Below are positions 1 to 9,746 of a stretch of 64,000 bases of DNA, one piece after another. Location: the NCBI RefSeq assembly GCF_031451695.1, contig NZ_JARWAM010000005.1:124001-188000 (forward strand), written 5' to 3'. The stretch comes from Franzmannia qiaohouensis. Lineage in GTDB: Bacteria; Pseudomonadota; Gammaproteobacteria; Pseudomonadales; Halomonadaceae. The first letter of the stretch is position 1. Each line of letters starts with the position of its first letter. The position numbers were made by a program, and so were the translations under genes. The notes beneath the pieces are model-generated. The model was not told the origin of the DNA, made no database searches, and saw only the letters and a list, made by a program, of their open reading frames with translations.

Positions 1-1660
1 GGGCATGAAAGTAGGCCAGCCAGCGACGCTGGTTGTCCTGCAGGCGGTCGCCGGGCCCCTTGACCTCGATCAGCCGGTAGCGCGGGCCCTGGGGCGCCTC
101 GGGCAGGAACTGGATCAGGTCAGGCAGGCCGGCGCGGTTGGCGCCGATATCCTGCAACAGGCGCTCGAACAGCCGCGCCAGGTGCGCCGCCGGCAGCCAC
201 GCCAGGGCGCGCTCCAGCAGCGTCTCGTCGAGCGCTTGCCAGTCGACGAAGGGTGACGCCAGGCCGTGCTTGGCGTGCCAGTGGCGGCGAATGGTGGCGC
301 GATAGCGACCGTCGTGCAGCTGTGCCAGGCAGGCCGCGAAACGCTCGCGGCGCCGCCTGACGAAGTCCTCGCGACGCAGGTCGGCCGGCCCGCGCTGGAA
401 GGGGTGGAAGAAGGCGCCGGGCAGCGGGGCGAAGATCGCCTCCCAGCACAGCAGCCCGAAGAGCCCGCCGATCAACGTATTCTCGACGTAGTGGACCGGC
501 GCATCCGGGTCCTGCAGGTGGTCGCGCACGGCGCCCTCCACGCTCGCGGCGGGCGCCGGCAGCGTCAGCGTCCACTGCTCGATGGCAGGCGCCGGCAGCG
601 CTGGCTCACAGGCCAGCCCCAGCCGCCGGCGCAGGCGCGGCTGCAGCCGTGCCAGGGCCTGGCCCTCGGCCTCGCTGAGCGGCGGCTGGGCCTCGGCCAG
701 GGTCAGCGCCTCGCGCCAGGCGCCGCGCCGCTCCAGCAGCCGCAGGTGTCGGATGCGCGCCTCACCGCCGCCGCCTGGGTCGCCGCTCGCCGCAGCGTAG
801 GCCTCGAGGGCCAGCTCAGGGTTGGCGTGGCGCTCCGCCTCGCGGCCCAGCTGGAACAGCAGCCGGGCGCGCCGCGTGGCCAACCAGGGGCTGTCCCAGA
901 CGTCATCCGCAGCGTTCGAGACCACCTCGGGCCACAGCGTTTCGGCGGCCTCGCCGGCCTCGAGGCGCTCGCGCAGGCGGTGCAACTGTAGATAGGCGTC
1001 GACCTCGGCGCGCCGCTGAAAGGCGCGTGAGGCAGGATCCAGCGGCACCTGCTCGTAGCGCTGCATGCCGAGTTCGGCAAGCACGAAGTCGGCCCAGTCC
1101 TGGCGCAGGTTGCCGAAGAACATCAGCCGCAGCCGCTCGCAGTGGGCCATGCAGGTGATGCGCACGATGCGGTCCGGCGCCGCGGGCCACCACTCGCCGA
1201 GCCGGCGCGGCGCGCTCAGCCGTGCGGCCAGCGCCTCGCGTAGTCGCGCCTTGCCGGTCGCGGCGGGCAGGCCTGCGGCGCGCATCTCCTCGGCCAGCGC
1301 TGCGCGCAGCTCGGCCAGGCGCCAGTGGCGAAACAGCTCATCGAGGGACAGCAGCGGCTCCTCCTCCACCCAGCCGGCGGCGATCAGCGGCGCCAGGGCG
1401 GCGGCGGTGTCACCGATCTCGGCATAGGCCAGCCGCGCGACGCGAAAGTGCTCGCCGCGGCGCATCACCATGCGCGCCAACAGCGCCTGGGAAGGCATCG
1501 GCAGGTCGCCGACGCCGTGGATAAAGGCGCGCTCGGCGTCGCTCAGCAGGTCAGCGTAGCGCGCCGCCACCCACTCCAGCACGCAGCGGAAATTGGCCAG
1601 GTAGTAGCGCGGGTCGTCGAGGGGAGCCGCCGCCGGTGGCGCGGGCCATGTACTGTTCAT
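1..1660 (-). CDS. VRR-NUC domain nuclease (FAN1-like), partial at left edge
   Basis: The reading frame is open from an ATG at 1660 to the window edge, giving 553 codons with the C-terminal end missing. The last 40 or so visible residues hold the VRR-NUC signature: GLPDLIQF, then RLIEVKGPGD, then LQDNQRRW, which supply the acidic/Lys/Gln residues of a PD-(D/E)XK active site. The upstream part is helical with a SAP/HeH-like segment near residues 95-125 and TPR-like helices around 200-290, as in bacterial FAN1 homologues. By family knowledge it is a structure-specific DNA nuclease acting in repair of crosslinks or flaps. The start is weakly supported, since no clear Shine-Dalgarno precedes it; a nearby upstream ATG in the same frame is closed by a stop after three codons. 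Confidence 0.85.
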   Translation of the reverse strand, partial: MNSTWPAPPAAAPLDDPRYYLANFRCVLEWVAARYADLLSDAERAFIHGVGDLPMPSQALLARMVMRRGEHFRVARLAYAEIGDTAAALAPLIAAGWVEEEPLLSLDELFRHWRLAELRAALAEEMRAAGLPAATGKARLREALAARLSAPRRLGEWWPAAPDRIVRITCMAHCERLRLMFFGNLRQDWADFVLAELGMQRYEQVPLDPASRAFQRRAEVDAYLQLHRLRERLEAGEAAETLWPEVVSNAADDVWDSPWLATRRARLLFQLGREAERHANPELALEAYAAASGDPGGGGEARIRHLRLLERRGAWREALTLAEAQPPLSEAEGQALARLQPRLRRRLGLACEPALPAPAIEQWTLTLPAPAASVEGAVRDHLQDPDAPVHYVENTLIGGLFGLLCWEAIFAPLPGAFFHPFQRGPADLRREDFVRRRRERFAACLAQLHDGRYRATIRRHWHAKHGLASPFVDWQALDETLLERALAWLPAAHLARLFERLLQDIGANRAGLPDLIQFLPEAPQGPRYRLIEVKGPGDRLQDNQRRWLAYFHA

Positions 1661-1736
1661 TTATCCATGGTAGCAGGCCCGCCTGGCTAGCGGCCAGCGC
1701 AACGTCATCGTCGTCAGACGCGCCGCACGGCGAGGG

Positions 1737-2717
1737 TCAGCGCTTACGCCATGAATGCGACTTGCCCAGGGTATCGGCGGCATGGGCGCCGCGCTCGCCC
1801 ATCGGCCGCGGCTCGCCAACGGTAGTGTCGTGGCGTGTCTGGCGCTCCATCTCACCATTGAGCTCGGCGCCTACCAGCACCGTAAAGGCCGACAGCCAGA
1901 ACCACATCAGCAGCACCACCACGGCGCCCAGTGAACCGTAGAGCTCGCTGAAATTGGCGAAATGGCTCACATAGAACGAGAGTGCCAACGACCCCAGCAG
2001 CCACAGCAGCGTCGCCGTCACCGTGCCGACACTGAGCCACTCCCAGCGCGGCGAGCGCCGATAGGGGCCGAAGCGGTACAGCACCGCGATCACCAGCATC
2101 ATCATCAGCACCAACACCGGCCAGCGCAGCAGGCTGATCAGGGTCACCAGGGTGCTATCCAGGCCCAGCATGCCGATTACCAGCGGCAGCCCGGCGATAA
2201 AGGCAATCGTCACCAGGGTCAGTACGATCAGCCCCACGGTCAGCGCCGAGACCACCGTGACCTTGTGCGCGAGGCGGCGCCGCTCCTGCTCACCGTAGAC
2301 GATATTGAGGCCGAGGATCAGCCCGCGCACGCCCTTGGAGGCGACGAACATCGCCACCACCAGGCTGACCAGGGCCGCCACGCTGAGGCCGGCATCGGTG
2401 TTCTCGCTGATCTCATTGGCCTGCTGCTCGATGACCGACGCCGCACCGGGGGGAATGAAGCGTCCCAGCTCAGAAATCTGGCGCGTGATGTCGTAGGGGT
2501 CGAGCACCAGCGCCCAGATCGAGATGATCGCTGCCAGTGCCGGAAACACCGCCAGCAACGCATAGAAGGCCACCCCGGCGGCAAGCATGGTGATGTTGTC
2601 ATCGCTCATCTCGCGCTTGACGCGCCAGGCGATGTCCAGCCAGCCGAGACCACTGATCTGGCCCGGCTTATCGGCGCGGCGCCCTCGGGGCGAATCGTTT
2701 GACCTATCCTCGGTCAC
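1737..2717 (-). CDS. YihY/BrkB family inner-membrane protein
   Basis: A 326-residue protein with a hydrophilic N-terminus of about 40 residues, then about six hydrophobic segments, including an early AAGVAFYALLAVFPALAA stretch typical of the YihY/virulence-factor BrkB family. The family is of unknown molecular function; early claims of RNase BN activity were reassigned. Start choice: a frame extends to a TTG at 2723, but AAGGAG abuts that codon with no spacer, while the GTG at 2717 lies six bases after AAGGAG, so GTG is preferred. The C-terminal tail after the last membrane segment is basic and probably cytoplasmic. It lies 77 bases downstream-side of the nuclease start, on the same strand. 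Confidence 0.88.
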   Translation of the reverse strand: MTEDRSNDSPRGRRADKPGQISGLGWLDIAWRVKREMSDDNITMLAAGVAFYALLAVFPALAAIISIWALVLDPYDITRQISELGRFIPPGAASVIEQQANEISENTDAGLSVAALVSLVVAMFVASKGVRGLILGLNIVYGEQERRRLAHKVTVVSALTVGLIVLTLVTIAFIAGLPLVIGMLGLDSTLVTLISLLRWPVLVLMMMLVIAVLYRFGPYRRSPRWEWLSVGTVTATLLWLLGSLALSFYVSHFANFSELYGSLGAVVVLLMWFWLSAFTVLVGAELNGEMERQTRHDTTVGEPRPMGERGAHAADTLGKSHSWRKR

Positions 2718-2746
2718 ATCCAACTCCTTGAGATTGATCGCCAGGA

Positions 2747-3268
2747 TCAGGGCTCGGGGCGGCTGAGCACCATCTGATCGCCGCTGATCTGGATATCGAA
2801 GCGGTTGAGAAAGCTCATGCCCAGCAGGGCCCTGTCACCCTCCATGCCGGGATTGATCGAGCCGCGCACCTGGCGGGCGGTGAGGCCGCCAAGGCTGACA
2901 CGGTCGAGCTCGGTGATGAAACCGTCGACGCGGCCGTTGGCGGTCTGGAAACTGGCGGTGCGGCCGGCCTCGAGGGCAAGCTGTTCGGCCAACTCGCTGG
3001 AGACCGCAATGTAGGTCGCCCCGGTATCGAGCAGGAACTCCACCGGCTCGCCGTTGATGCGACCGGTGGCGACGAAGTGCCCCGAGGCGTTGCGGGCCAA
3101 GGTCACCGGTTCATCGCCCTCGATCATATGCACCAGCCCGGCATTGGGATTGCGCCGTTCATCGAGCACGCCCTGGAACCACCAGCTGCCCATCGCCAGC
3201 ACCAGCAGCCAGAACAGCAGCATCATGCCGAGCCCGGTACGCCGCACGCCTCTGCCCTGATCATCCAT
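2747..3268 (-). CDS. Membrane-anchored retropepsin-like aspartic protease (clan AA)
   Basis: A 173-residue protein with one N-terminal membrane helix (about residues 13-33), then a single retropepsin-like domain. The active-site motif is FLLDTGATYIAVS, and a later GMSFLNRFDIQI matches the conserved C-terminal strand of the TIGR02281-type family. One lobe only, so activity would need a homodimer, as in retroviral proteases. The ATG at 3268 is chosen because GGAGGT sits six bases upstream; a longer frame from 3304 has no such site. The catalytic domain should face the periplasm. Substrates are unknown. It is 29 bases from the YihY gene on the same strand and may be co-transcribed. Confidence 0.88.
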   Translation of the reverse strand: MDDQGRGVRRTGLGMMLLFWLLVLAMGSWWFQGVLDERRNPNAGLVHMIEGDEPVTLARNASGHFVATGRINGEPVEFLLDTGATYIAVSSELAEQLALEAGRTASFQTANGRVDGFITELDRVSLGGLTARQVRGSINPGMEGDRALLGMSFLNRFDIQISGDQMVLSRPEP

Positions 3269-3436
3269 CGACTCACCTCCACCGGCCGCTGCCACTCCAT
3301 ACATAGTCGCCGCGAAGAGCGATCGGTTCCCTTCAGCCTACCAACAACGCAGCCAATCCGCGTCAACTGCCGACTTTACCTCGCGCCGATTCGATGCTCG
3401 TATAGCGACACCTGCCATCGCTTGGAGACACGTATC

Positions 3437-4051
3437 GTGACCGCTACTGCCCTGCCCGCCGACGCCTGGGACGCCGGCGCACTGTACCGACTATTCAGCG
3501 GCAGCATTGCCCCGCGCCCGATCGCCTGGGTCGCCAGCATCGACGCCGACGGTACCGCCAACCTGGCGCCCTTCTCGTTCTTCAACGTGGCAAGCGTCGC
3601 GCCGCCGGTGCTGGTGTTCTCGCCGCTGCTCAACGGCCAGGCCGAGTCCAAGGACACCCTGCGCAATCTCGCCGCGGTGCCCGAGTGCGTGATCCATATT
3701 GGAGGTGAAGCGCTGGCCGAGGCCCTCAACGCCACCAGCGCCAGCCTGGCCCCGGAGCAGGACGAATTCGAACACGCCGGCCTGGCCAAGGCCGAGATGC
3801 CGCCGCTAAGGGTGCCCAGGGTCGCGGCGGCGGCGGTGGCCTTCGGCTGCCGGGTGCGCGACATCCTGCGCTTCGGCGAAGGCCCCATGGCCGGCAATCT
3901 GGTCATCGCCGAGGTGCAGGTCATCCATGCCGACCCGGCGGTGTGGAACGGCCGTCACGTCGATCTCGACGCACTCAGGCCGATCGGCCGCCTGGCGGGC
4001 AGCGACTACCTGCGCGCCAGCGACCGTTTCGCGCTCAAGCGTCCGGCCTGA
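3437..4051 (+). CDS. Flavin reductase family protein (FMN-binding split barrel)
   Basis: A 204-residue protein of the DIM6/NTAB-type flavin reductase family. The conserved GSIAPRPIAWVAS and NLAPFSFFNVAS segments that hold FMN are intact near residues 20-50. Start: GTG at 3437 preceded by TTGGAGAC about nine bases upstream; a frame running further upstream crosses the promoter region of the divergent protease gene and is not credible. Family members bind FMN and reduce flavins or act on small substrates; the precise substrate is not predictable. Its 3' end overlaps by 17 bases the end of the convergent GAF/EAL gene, so transcripts of the two are complementary at their ends. Confidence 0.88.
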   Translation: MTATALPADAWDAGALYRLFSGSIAPRPIAWVASIDADGTANLAPFSFFNVASVAPPVLVFSPLLNGQAESKDTLRNLAAVPECVIHIGGEALAEALNATSASLAPEQDEFEHAGLAKAEMPPLRVPRVAAAAVAFGCRVRDILRFGEGPMAGNLVIAEVQVIHADPAVWNGRHVDLDALRPIGRLAGSDYLRASDRFALKRPA

Positions 4052-5891
4052 TCCCCCCAATGGTGGCATTGGCTCGTGTAAGTATCTCACCCAACGCTTC
4101 GCAGGCTATTGGACGATGCCAGAGATATCCTTGCATGTGCTCAATGCCAATATCACTGAGTACCGCCTGTTGAGCCTCTGTTTCGACACCTTCTGCCACG
4201 ACATTGATTTTCAAAGCATCACCAATATTGACGATACCACGTGTCACTTCGCGGGCGGTGCAGTCGGTTGCTAGATCGATGATAAAGCTACGGTCAATCT
4301 TGAGAGTATCCAGTGGAAGTTGGCGCAGATAGCTAAGCGAAGAGTAGCCGGTACCGAAATCGTCCAACGCGGTCATAACCCCCCGCGATCTCAGCTTTTC
4401 AAGCGTCTTGACCGCACGATCAATACTCTGGATAAGAGCCTGCTCGGTTACCTCGATGACGAGCTGTTCAGGCGCAAGACCTGCTGACATCAAGGCTGCG
4501 TCAATATCTTCAATGAGTCCCTCGCGATAAAGCTCAGTGCCTGAGATATTGACATTGACTCTCACAGGTTCATCCAGCATATCATTCCACACACGAGCCG
4601 CCTGGCAAGCTCGTAGCAACACCCAGCGTGTGAACTCTTGGCATAGCATGGGGTTATCTTCGACGATTGGAATGAACTCTCCGGGACTCACCGTCCCAAG
4701 CTCGGAGTCTTCCCAGCGCGTCAAGGCCTCACAGGCGACGACCCGGCCTGTGCTATAGCTCACAATAGGTTGAAAAACCAAGTTCAATCGGCTCTGAGCC
4801 AGTGACTCGATAAATGCCCGAGTCATCTGATCACGACGCAGCACCCGTGATTCATCGCCTTCGTCATAAAAACTGAACCCACCCTGACTGGGCTTGGCAA
4901 TATTCGCACGGCGGGACAGCTCCTCGGCCCCGTCGGATTGATCGGGATATAGACAAGCACCCACCGCCACTTGGGCACTACGCTTGCCATTGGCAATATC
5001 GTAAGGGCGAATCGCCTCATAGTAGATGTGTTCAGCCCATTGATGAGCTGAGGATATCGAAGCAATATCACCACGTGCTATCAGCATTCGATCAGGTAGG
5101 GGGCGGGACACCATGCCATGCTGTCCGCTGATAGCTTTCAGCCTCTTGCTAAACAGGTGCATTGCCTCATCGCGCGCCTGCTCTCCATAAGCACTCGCCA
5201 TTTCGTCATATTGAATAAAATGCACAACCGCCAGCGCGACCTTGGCGTTACGCTGATTTGCAGATTCGATTACCGACAGAAGACAATCGTGCCCAATGAG
5301 CTGACGAGGCAGTGACGTTGCTGGGTCAATCAACGCCTGCTCGACAAGATCGGCCTGAGTGAGCTTCAATCGATCAGTAAACTGGATTTCATGTTCAACC
5401 AGTTCTGCCAATCGTGCAAATCGATGTCTTTCTACGTCATTCAATTTCCGCTGCTGTTGATCAAGGACACACAAGGTTCCCACCGCTTTACCTTGCAAAT
5501 CTCTTATTGCCAAGCCTGCATAAAAACCCAAGTCATCATGACAGAGCATTTGCGACACCTTCTCGAAGAAAGGTCCATTGCCCTGTTTGCTCACCTCATG
5601 GAAGCCATTCTCCAGCGTCAGCTGACAGAACCAGGCCTCGTGGGGGAGCTTGCAGCCAAGCTGAATGCCGACGGCGGACTTGATCCAGACTCGCTGGTCA
5701 TCTAACAGTGTGACCAGGCAAATGGGCGTGCCAAGAATATCGGCTACCAAGCCTGTCAAACGGTCGAAGCGTCTTTCTGCCCCAGTATCAATGAGCTCGA
5801 AGAATGATTGATCCTGCCACGGCACAGGTGCATCAGGTGCTCTTGCCGTGATATCACCAAATAATGAATGAGGGGGGGAGGAGGGCGTCAA
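4035..5891 (-). CDS. GAF / degenerate GGDEF / EAL protein, predicted c-di-GMP phosphodiesterase
   Basis: A 618-residue soluble protein: GAF domain (about 30-170), a GGDEF-fold domain (about 180-345) with no GGDEF signature (RPLPDRMLIA stands where it should be), and a C-terminal EAL domain (about 357-605). EAL residues needed for catalysis look complete: CEALTRW (388-392), NVNIS, IEVTEQ, LDDFGTGYSS, LKIDRSF, VVAEGVE and QGYLW. It should therefore hydrolyse c-di-GMP, with the GAF domain sensing a cytoplasmic ligand and the dead GGDEF perhaps binding GTP. Start is an inferred TTG at 5891, with GGAG eight bases upstream; no in-frame ATG is near. The gene is visibly more AT-rich than its neighbours, which suggests transfer. 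Confidence 0.9.
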   Translation of the reverse strand: MTPSSPPHSLFGDITARAPDAPVPWQDQSFFELIDTGAERRFDRLTGLVADILGTPICLVTLLDDQRVWIKSAVGIQLGCKLPHEAWFCQLTLENGFHEVSKQGNGPFFEKVSQMLCHDDLGFYAGLAIRDLQGKAVGTLCVLDQQQRKLNDVERHRFARLAELVEHEIQFTDRLKLTQADLVEQALIDPATSLPRQLIGHDCLLSVIESANQRNAKVALAVVHFIQYDEMASAYGEQARDEAMHLFSKRLKAISGQHGMVSRPLPDRMLIARGDIASISSAHQWAEHIYYEAIRPYDIANGKRSAQVAVGACLYPDQSDGAEELSRRANIAKPSQGGFSFYDEGDESRVLRRDQMTRAFIESLAQSRLNLVFQPIVSYSTGRVVACEALTRWEDSELGTVSPGEFIPIVEDNPMLCQEFTRWVLLRACQAARVWNDMLDEPVRVNVNISGTELYREGLIEDIDAALMSAGLAPEQLVIEVTEQALIQSIDRAVKTLEKLRSRGVMTALDDFGTGYSSLSYLRQLPLDTLKIDRSFIIDLATDCTAREVTRGIVNIGDALKINVVAEGVETEAQQAVLSDIGIEHMQGYLWHRPIACEALGEILTRANATIGGIRPDA

Positions 5892-6033
5892 AGTGGTATC
5901 TCCACAGCAAACGGAATACTAGAGACCTGCTTTTCCGCCTTTGTGGAGACGGGCAATCCTTCGCGGCTGGCCCGATCGCGACTGACAGACGTTAAGCCGC
6001 TTATAACGGTTATCGGCCAACCATACGGCTTCT

Positions 6034-6765
6034 TTAGCCGAGTATCAGGTAGCCGCCCAACAGCAGCAGTCCCATGAAGAAGCAGCGCCGAAAGACCTGC
6101 TCGGAGAGCCGCGGCCGCAGCCGGCGGCCGAGCCGCATGCCCAGCAGCGCCGGCAGCACGGCCAGGCTGGAGATTCCGACCAGTTCGGCGTCGAGCAGCC
6201 GCTGGCCGCCCATCGATGCCGCCAGCACCAGTGTCGAGAGGGTGAACAGCACCCCCATGGCCTGGATCAGCACCTCGCGAGGCAGGCCCAGCGCCTGCAG
6301 GTAGGGCACCCCGGGGAACACAGAGGAGCCGGTCATGCCGGTCAGCATGCCATTGACGACGCCGCAGGCGACCCCGGCGCGGCGCTCGTGGCGGACGTTC
6401 AAGGATTGGCGACGCCACAGGTTGAGCAGCGCATAGGTGACGATCAGCACGCCCAGCAGGGTCGACAGCCAGCCTGGATCAAGCCGTGCCAGCAGCGTGA
6501 CGCCGGGCCAGATGGCCACCAGCGCCGCGATCAGGAACGGCCATAGCCGCAACACGATCAGCTTGAGTTGCCCGCCGACCAGGGCCTGCCATACGTTGGT
6601 GATGAAGGTGGGCACCAGCATCAGCGCCACCGCCGCCGGAAGGCCGACGCTGGCGGTAAGCAGCGCCAGGGCGATGGTCGGCATGCCCATGCCGATCACG
6701 CCCTTGACTGCCCCGCCTAGCAGAAAGGTAAGGCCGATGACCAGCAGCGTCAGCGGCTCACTCAT
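6034..6765 (-). CDS. TauE/SafE family permease (sulfite exporter-like)
   Basis: A 243-residue integral membrane protein with about eight hydrophobic segments. The N-terminal GLTFLLGGAVKGVIGMGMP and the mid-protein GVVNGMLTGMTGSSVFPGVP are the two pseudo-repeat motifs of the TauE/SafE (DUF81) family, whose members move sulfite, sulfoacetate or related anions. Substrate here is unknown. Its ATG overlaps the stop of the upstream MFS gene by four bases (ATGA at 6762-6765), so the two genes are translationally coupled and probably act on related compounds. Confidence 0.88.
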   Translation of the reverse strand: MSEPLTLLVIGLTFLLGGAVKGVIGMGMPTIALALLTASVGLPAAVALMLVPTFITNVWQALVGGQLKLIVLRLWPFLIAALVAIWPGVTLLARLDPGWLSTLLGVLIVTYALLNLWRRQSLNVRHERRAGVACGVVNGMLTGMTGSSVFPGVPYLQALGLPREVLIQAMGVLFTLSTLVLAASMGGQRLLDAELVGISSLAVLPALLGMRLGRRLRPRLSEQVFRRCFFMGLLLLGGYLILG

Positions 6766-8114
6766 CGATCAGGCGCCTGCCACTGCTCGGCGACCCGCTG
6801 CCCGCGGGCCTGGTTCACCGCCAGGCAGATCAGGATGGCGACGATGAACAGCCCCGCGCAGAGCAGGATCGAGGCCTGCAGGCCGACCACCGACTGCAGC
6901 AGCCCCAGGCAGATGATACCGAACACCCCGGCCAGCTTGTTGGCCAGGCCCCAGAAGCCGAAGAACTCCGCCGACTTCTCCAGCGGCGAAAACAGCCCCA
7001 CCAGGGCGCGACTGGCCGACTGGCTCGAGCCCAGGCTGAGCCCCGCCAGGCAGCCGACCACCAGGAACAGATGCTGCGCCTCCCAGTCGAGTCCCCACTG
7101 GGCGTTGAGCCAGGCGGTGAGCTCGGGCGTGGCCCAGATGGCGAAAATCGCCGCCACCCACAGCAGCAGGGTGCCGATATAGGTCACCTTGGCCCCGATG
7201 CGATCCTGGATCAGGCCAAAGCCCAGCGCCCCGGCCGCGGCGGTGATCTGCACGATGATGAACATGATATTGCGGATCGACTCGTCCCAGCCGATCACCT
7301 GGGCGCCGTAGATGAAGGCGAAGGCGATGATGATATAGACACCGGCCATCGAGAACAGCAGCGACACCAGGAACACGCCCAGGTCGCGAAAGCGACGCAG
7401 GTCATGGATCGTCTGGGCGACCCGCTCACGGGCAATGCGGTAGTAGGTCATGCCGGCAGGCAGCGCCTGGGGCGTACCGCGCTCCTTGAGCCACAGGAAG
7501 GTGGGGATCGCCGTGACCAGGAAGAAACCCGCGGCGAACGGCCCCACCCAGCGGATACGCTCGAAGTTCTCGGCAGTGGCCTCGCCCAGTACTACCAGCG
7601 TGAAACCGGCGGCAAACAGGCCGCCGACATAGCCCAGCGCCCAGCCGAAGCCGGAGATCTTGCCCAGATCCCGCGGCGGGCCGAGGTCGGGCAGGAAGGC
7701 GGCGATGAATGACTCGCCCATCGAGTAGGCGTAGTTGGAGAGGGTAATCAGCACGAACCCCAACAGCACGTAGCCGGGTGCCACGAAGTAGAGCATCGCG
7801 GTGGTGGCGATGGTGGCCAGGTAGCTGACGAACAGGAAGCGCTTCTTGCTCGCCGAGTAGTCCATCGCCGCCCCGCACAGCGGGCCGCTGATCACCACCA
7901 TCAGATAGCTCAGCGCCAGCGCCAGGCTCCACAGCAGATTGGCCAGGCGATAGTCGTCGCCGCGGTCGCCGACGATCACCGTGGTGAACAGCTCGCCGAA
8001 CACCACGGTGATGATCAGCAGGGTGTAGGCCTGGTTGGCGAAGTCGAACATCGCCCAGCCCAGTATCTCCTTACGCGAGGCTCGCGTGCGGGGCACGACG
8101 CCGGTATGGCTCAT
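6762..8114 (-). CDS. MFS transporter of the Atg22/UMF1-like type
   Basis: A 450-residue membrane protein with about twelve transmembrane segments. The N-terminal motif ILGWAMFDFANQAYTLLI is characteristic of the bacterial UMF1/Atg22-like branch of the major facilitator superfamily, often annotated as exporters. AAGGAATGTCCC precedes the ATG at 8114. It is the first gene of a two-gene unit with the TauE-like permease. The transported compound cannot be read from the sequence; in eukaryotes Atg22 exports amino acids from the vacuole. Confidence 0.88.
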   Translation of the reverse strand: MSHTGVVPRTRASRKEILGWAMFDFANQAYTLLIITVVFGELFTTVIVGDRGDDYRLANLLWSLALALSYLMVVISGPLCGAAMDYSASKKRFLFVSYLATIATTAMLYFVAPGYVLLGFVLITLSNYAYSMGESFIAAFLPDLGPPRDLGKISGFGWALGYVGGLFAAGFTLVVLGEATAENFERIRWVGPFAAGFFLVTAIPTFLWLKERGTPQALPAGMTYYRIARERVAQTIHDLRRFRDLGVFLVSLLFSMAGVYIIIAFAFIYGAQVIGWDESIRNIMFIIVQITAAAGALGFGLIQDRIGAKVTYIGTLLLWVAAIFAIWATPELTAWLNAQWGLDWEAQHLFLVVGCLAGLSLGSSQSASRALVGLFSPLEKSAEFFGFWGLANKLAGVFGIICLGLLQSVVGLQASILLCAGLFIVAILICLAVNQARGQRVAEQWQAPDR

Positions 8115-8342
8115 GGGACATTCCTTTGTGAGCGTGGCTCGACAAGACTACCAGCAGCGCGGTACTGGCCACCATGCGGCATTGCAACGCCGTCGATTGA
8201 ATGACAGGCCAACGGTTTTCCTCTAGCTTGAAGCCAAGCTGCCGATAATCTAAACAAGTGGTCGGCTTTGCTTGACGGCCAGAGGCAACATGGCGAACGC
8301 CACCGCATCCCGAGATGCGTCCAGAGAGAGAATACTGCGCCC

Positions 8343-9746
8343 ATGATAGCAAGGCTGCTGCTGGCATTATGCCTGGTTCTGCCGCTTTCCTCGGCCCTTG
8401 CGCTGGAACGGCTGACCTTCATCACCGAAGAGTATCCGCCCTATAATTATCGCCAAGACGGGCGCCTGGAAGGCGTCGCCATCGAGGTGCTCGAGGCGCT
8501 CTTCGAAGTCACCGTGACCCCGCTCGACCGCAATGCCGTGCACTACTACCCCTGGGCGCGCGGCTACGACCTCGCCCTCAGCGAGCCAGGCACGGTGCTG
8601 TTTTCCACCACCCGTACCGAGCAGCGCGAAGCACTCTTCCAGTGGGTCGGCCCCATCGCCCGCGACAGCGTTACGCTGTTGGCCCGGCGCGACAGCGGTA
8701 TTCGTCTCGACACCCTCGACGACCTGGCCACCCACGACTACCGCATCGCGGTGATTCGCGAGGATATTGGCGCCCAGCGGCTCACCGAGAATGGCGTCAG
8801 CGACGACCTGCTGCGCCCGGCGATCTCCAACCTCAGTGCGCTGAAGATGCTCGAGCACGGCCGCGTCGACCTGTGGGCCTACAGCCAGAACGTCGCTTTC
8901 TGGCTGATGGAGCAGCACGGCATCGACACCCGCCAGTTCGAGCCGGTCTATACGCTGAGCGAGTCCGACCTCTACTTCGCCATCAATCGCGACACCGACC
9001 CGGCACTGGTCAAAACCATGCAGGCGGCACTCGAGACCCTCGAGCAGGTGGGCCGGCTGACGCGCCTCGCCGGCAGCGGCGTCGTCTTTACCACCGAGGA
9101 GTACCCGCCCTTCAACTACCTCGACGACCAGCGTCGGGTCGAGGGTCAAGCCACGCGCATGCTGCAGCGCGCGCTGGATGACACTGGCCATAGCGCCGCT
9201 TTCCGGCTAATGCCCTGGGCACGTGCCATCACCGAGGCACGCCTGCGCGAACAGCACTGCGCCTACTCGACCAGCCGCACCGCCGAGCGCGAGGACCAGT
9301 TCCGCTGGGTCGGGCCGCTGGCCAGCAACCGCTGGGCGGCCTTCGTGTCCATCGACAGCCCACTGATGGCCGACAGCCTCGATGACCTGACGAACCTGAC
9401 GGTGGGCAGTTTTCGCGAAGATGCGGTAGGCCAGCACGTCGAGGCCCACGGCATCCCCGTTACCGTGGCCAGCCAGGAGCGTGACAACGTCCAGCGCCTC
9501 GCCTCCGGGCTGATCGACGTGTGGGTCACCGGCGAGCTGCCGGCCCAGGCACTTGCCGCCGAAGCCGGGGTCGAGCTGCGCAAGCTGTTCGACTTCCACG
9601 CGGTCGACCTCTACCTGGCCTGCCACCCATCGGTCTCCGAAACCTTCCTCGCCGACCTGCAGCGCGCCCTGGACGACCAGCGGCGCAGCGGGGTCAGCGC
9701 CAGGATCGAGGCCGAGGTGCTCGATACACTGGGCATCGCTCCGTGA
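8343..9746 (+). CDS. Periplasmic protein with two tandem solute-binding (SBP_bac_3) domains
   Basis: A 467-residue secreted protein. A signal peptide covers residues 1-20 (LLLALCLVLPLSSALA). Two homologous type-3 periplasmic binding domains follow: about 22-243 and 247-465. The duplication is plain: FITEEYPPYNY (26-36) against FTTEEYPPFNY (249-259), PWAR at 70-73 and 291-294, and TRTEQREALFQWVGP against SRTAEREDQFRWVGP. No membrane segment, HAMP or kinase domain is attached. The stop codon overlaps the GTG of the downstream diguanylate cyclase (GTGA at 9743-9746). A role as a ligand sensor feeding the cyclase is inferred; a transport role is less likely since no permease lies nearby. Confidence 0.88.
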   Translation: MIARLLLALCLVLPLSSALALERLTFITEEYPPYNYRQDGRLEGVAIEVLEALFEVTVTPLDRNAVHYYPWARGYDLALSEPGTVLFSTTRTEQREALFQWVGPIARDSVTLLARRDSGIRLDTLDDLATHDYRIAVIREDIGAQRLTENGVSDDLLRPAISNLSALKMLEHGRVDLWAYSQNVAFWLMEQHGIDTRQFEPVYTLSESDLYFAINRDTDPALVKTMQAALETLEQVGRLTRLAGSGVVFTTEEYPPFNYLDDQRRVEGQATRMLQRALDDTGHSAAFRLMPWARAITEARLREQHCAYSTSRTAEREDQFRWVGPLASNRWAAFVSIDSPLMADSLDDLTNLTVGSFREDAVGQHVEAHGIPVTVASQERDNVQRLASGLIDVWVTGELPAQALAAEAGVELRKLFDFHAVDLYLACHPSVSETFLADLQRALDDQRRSGVSARIEAEVLDTLGIAP

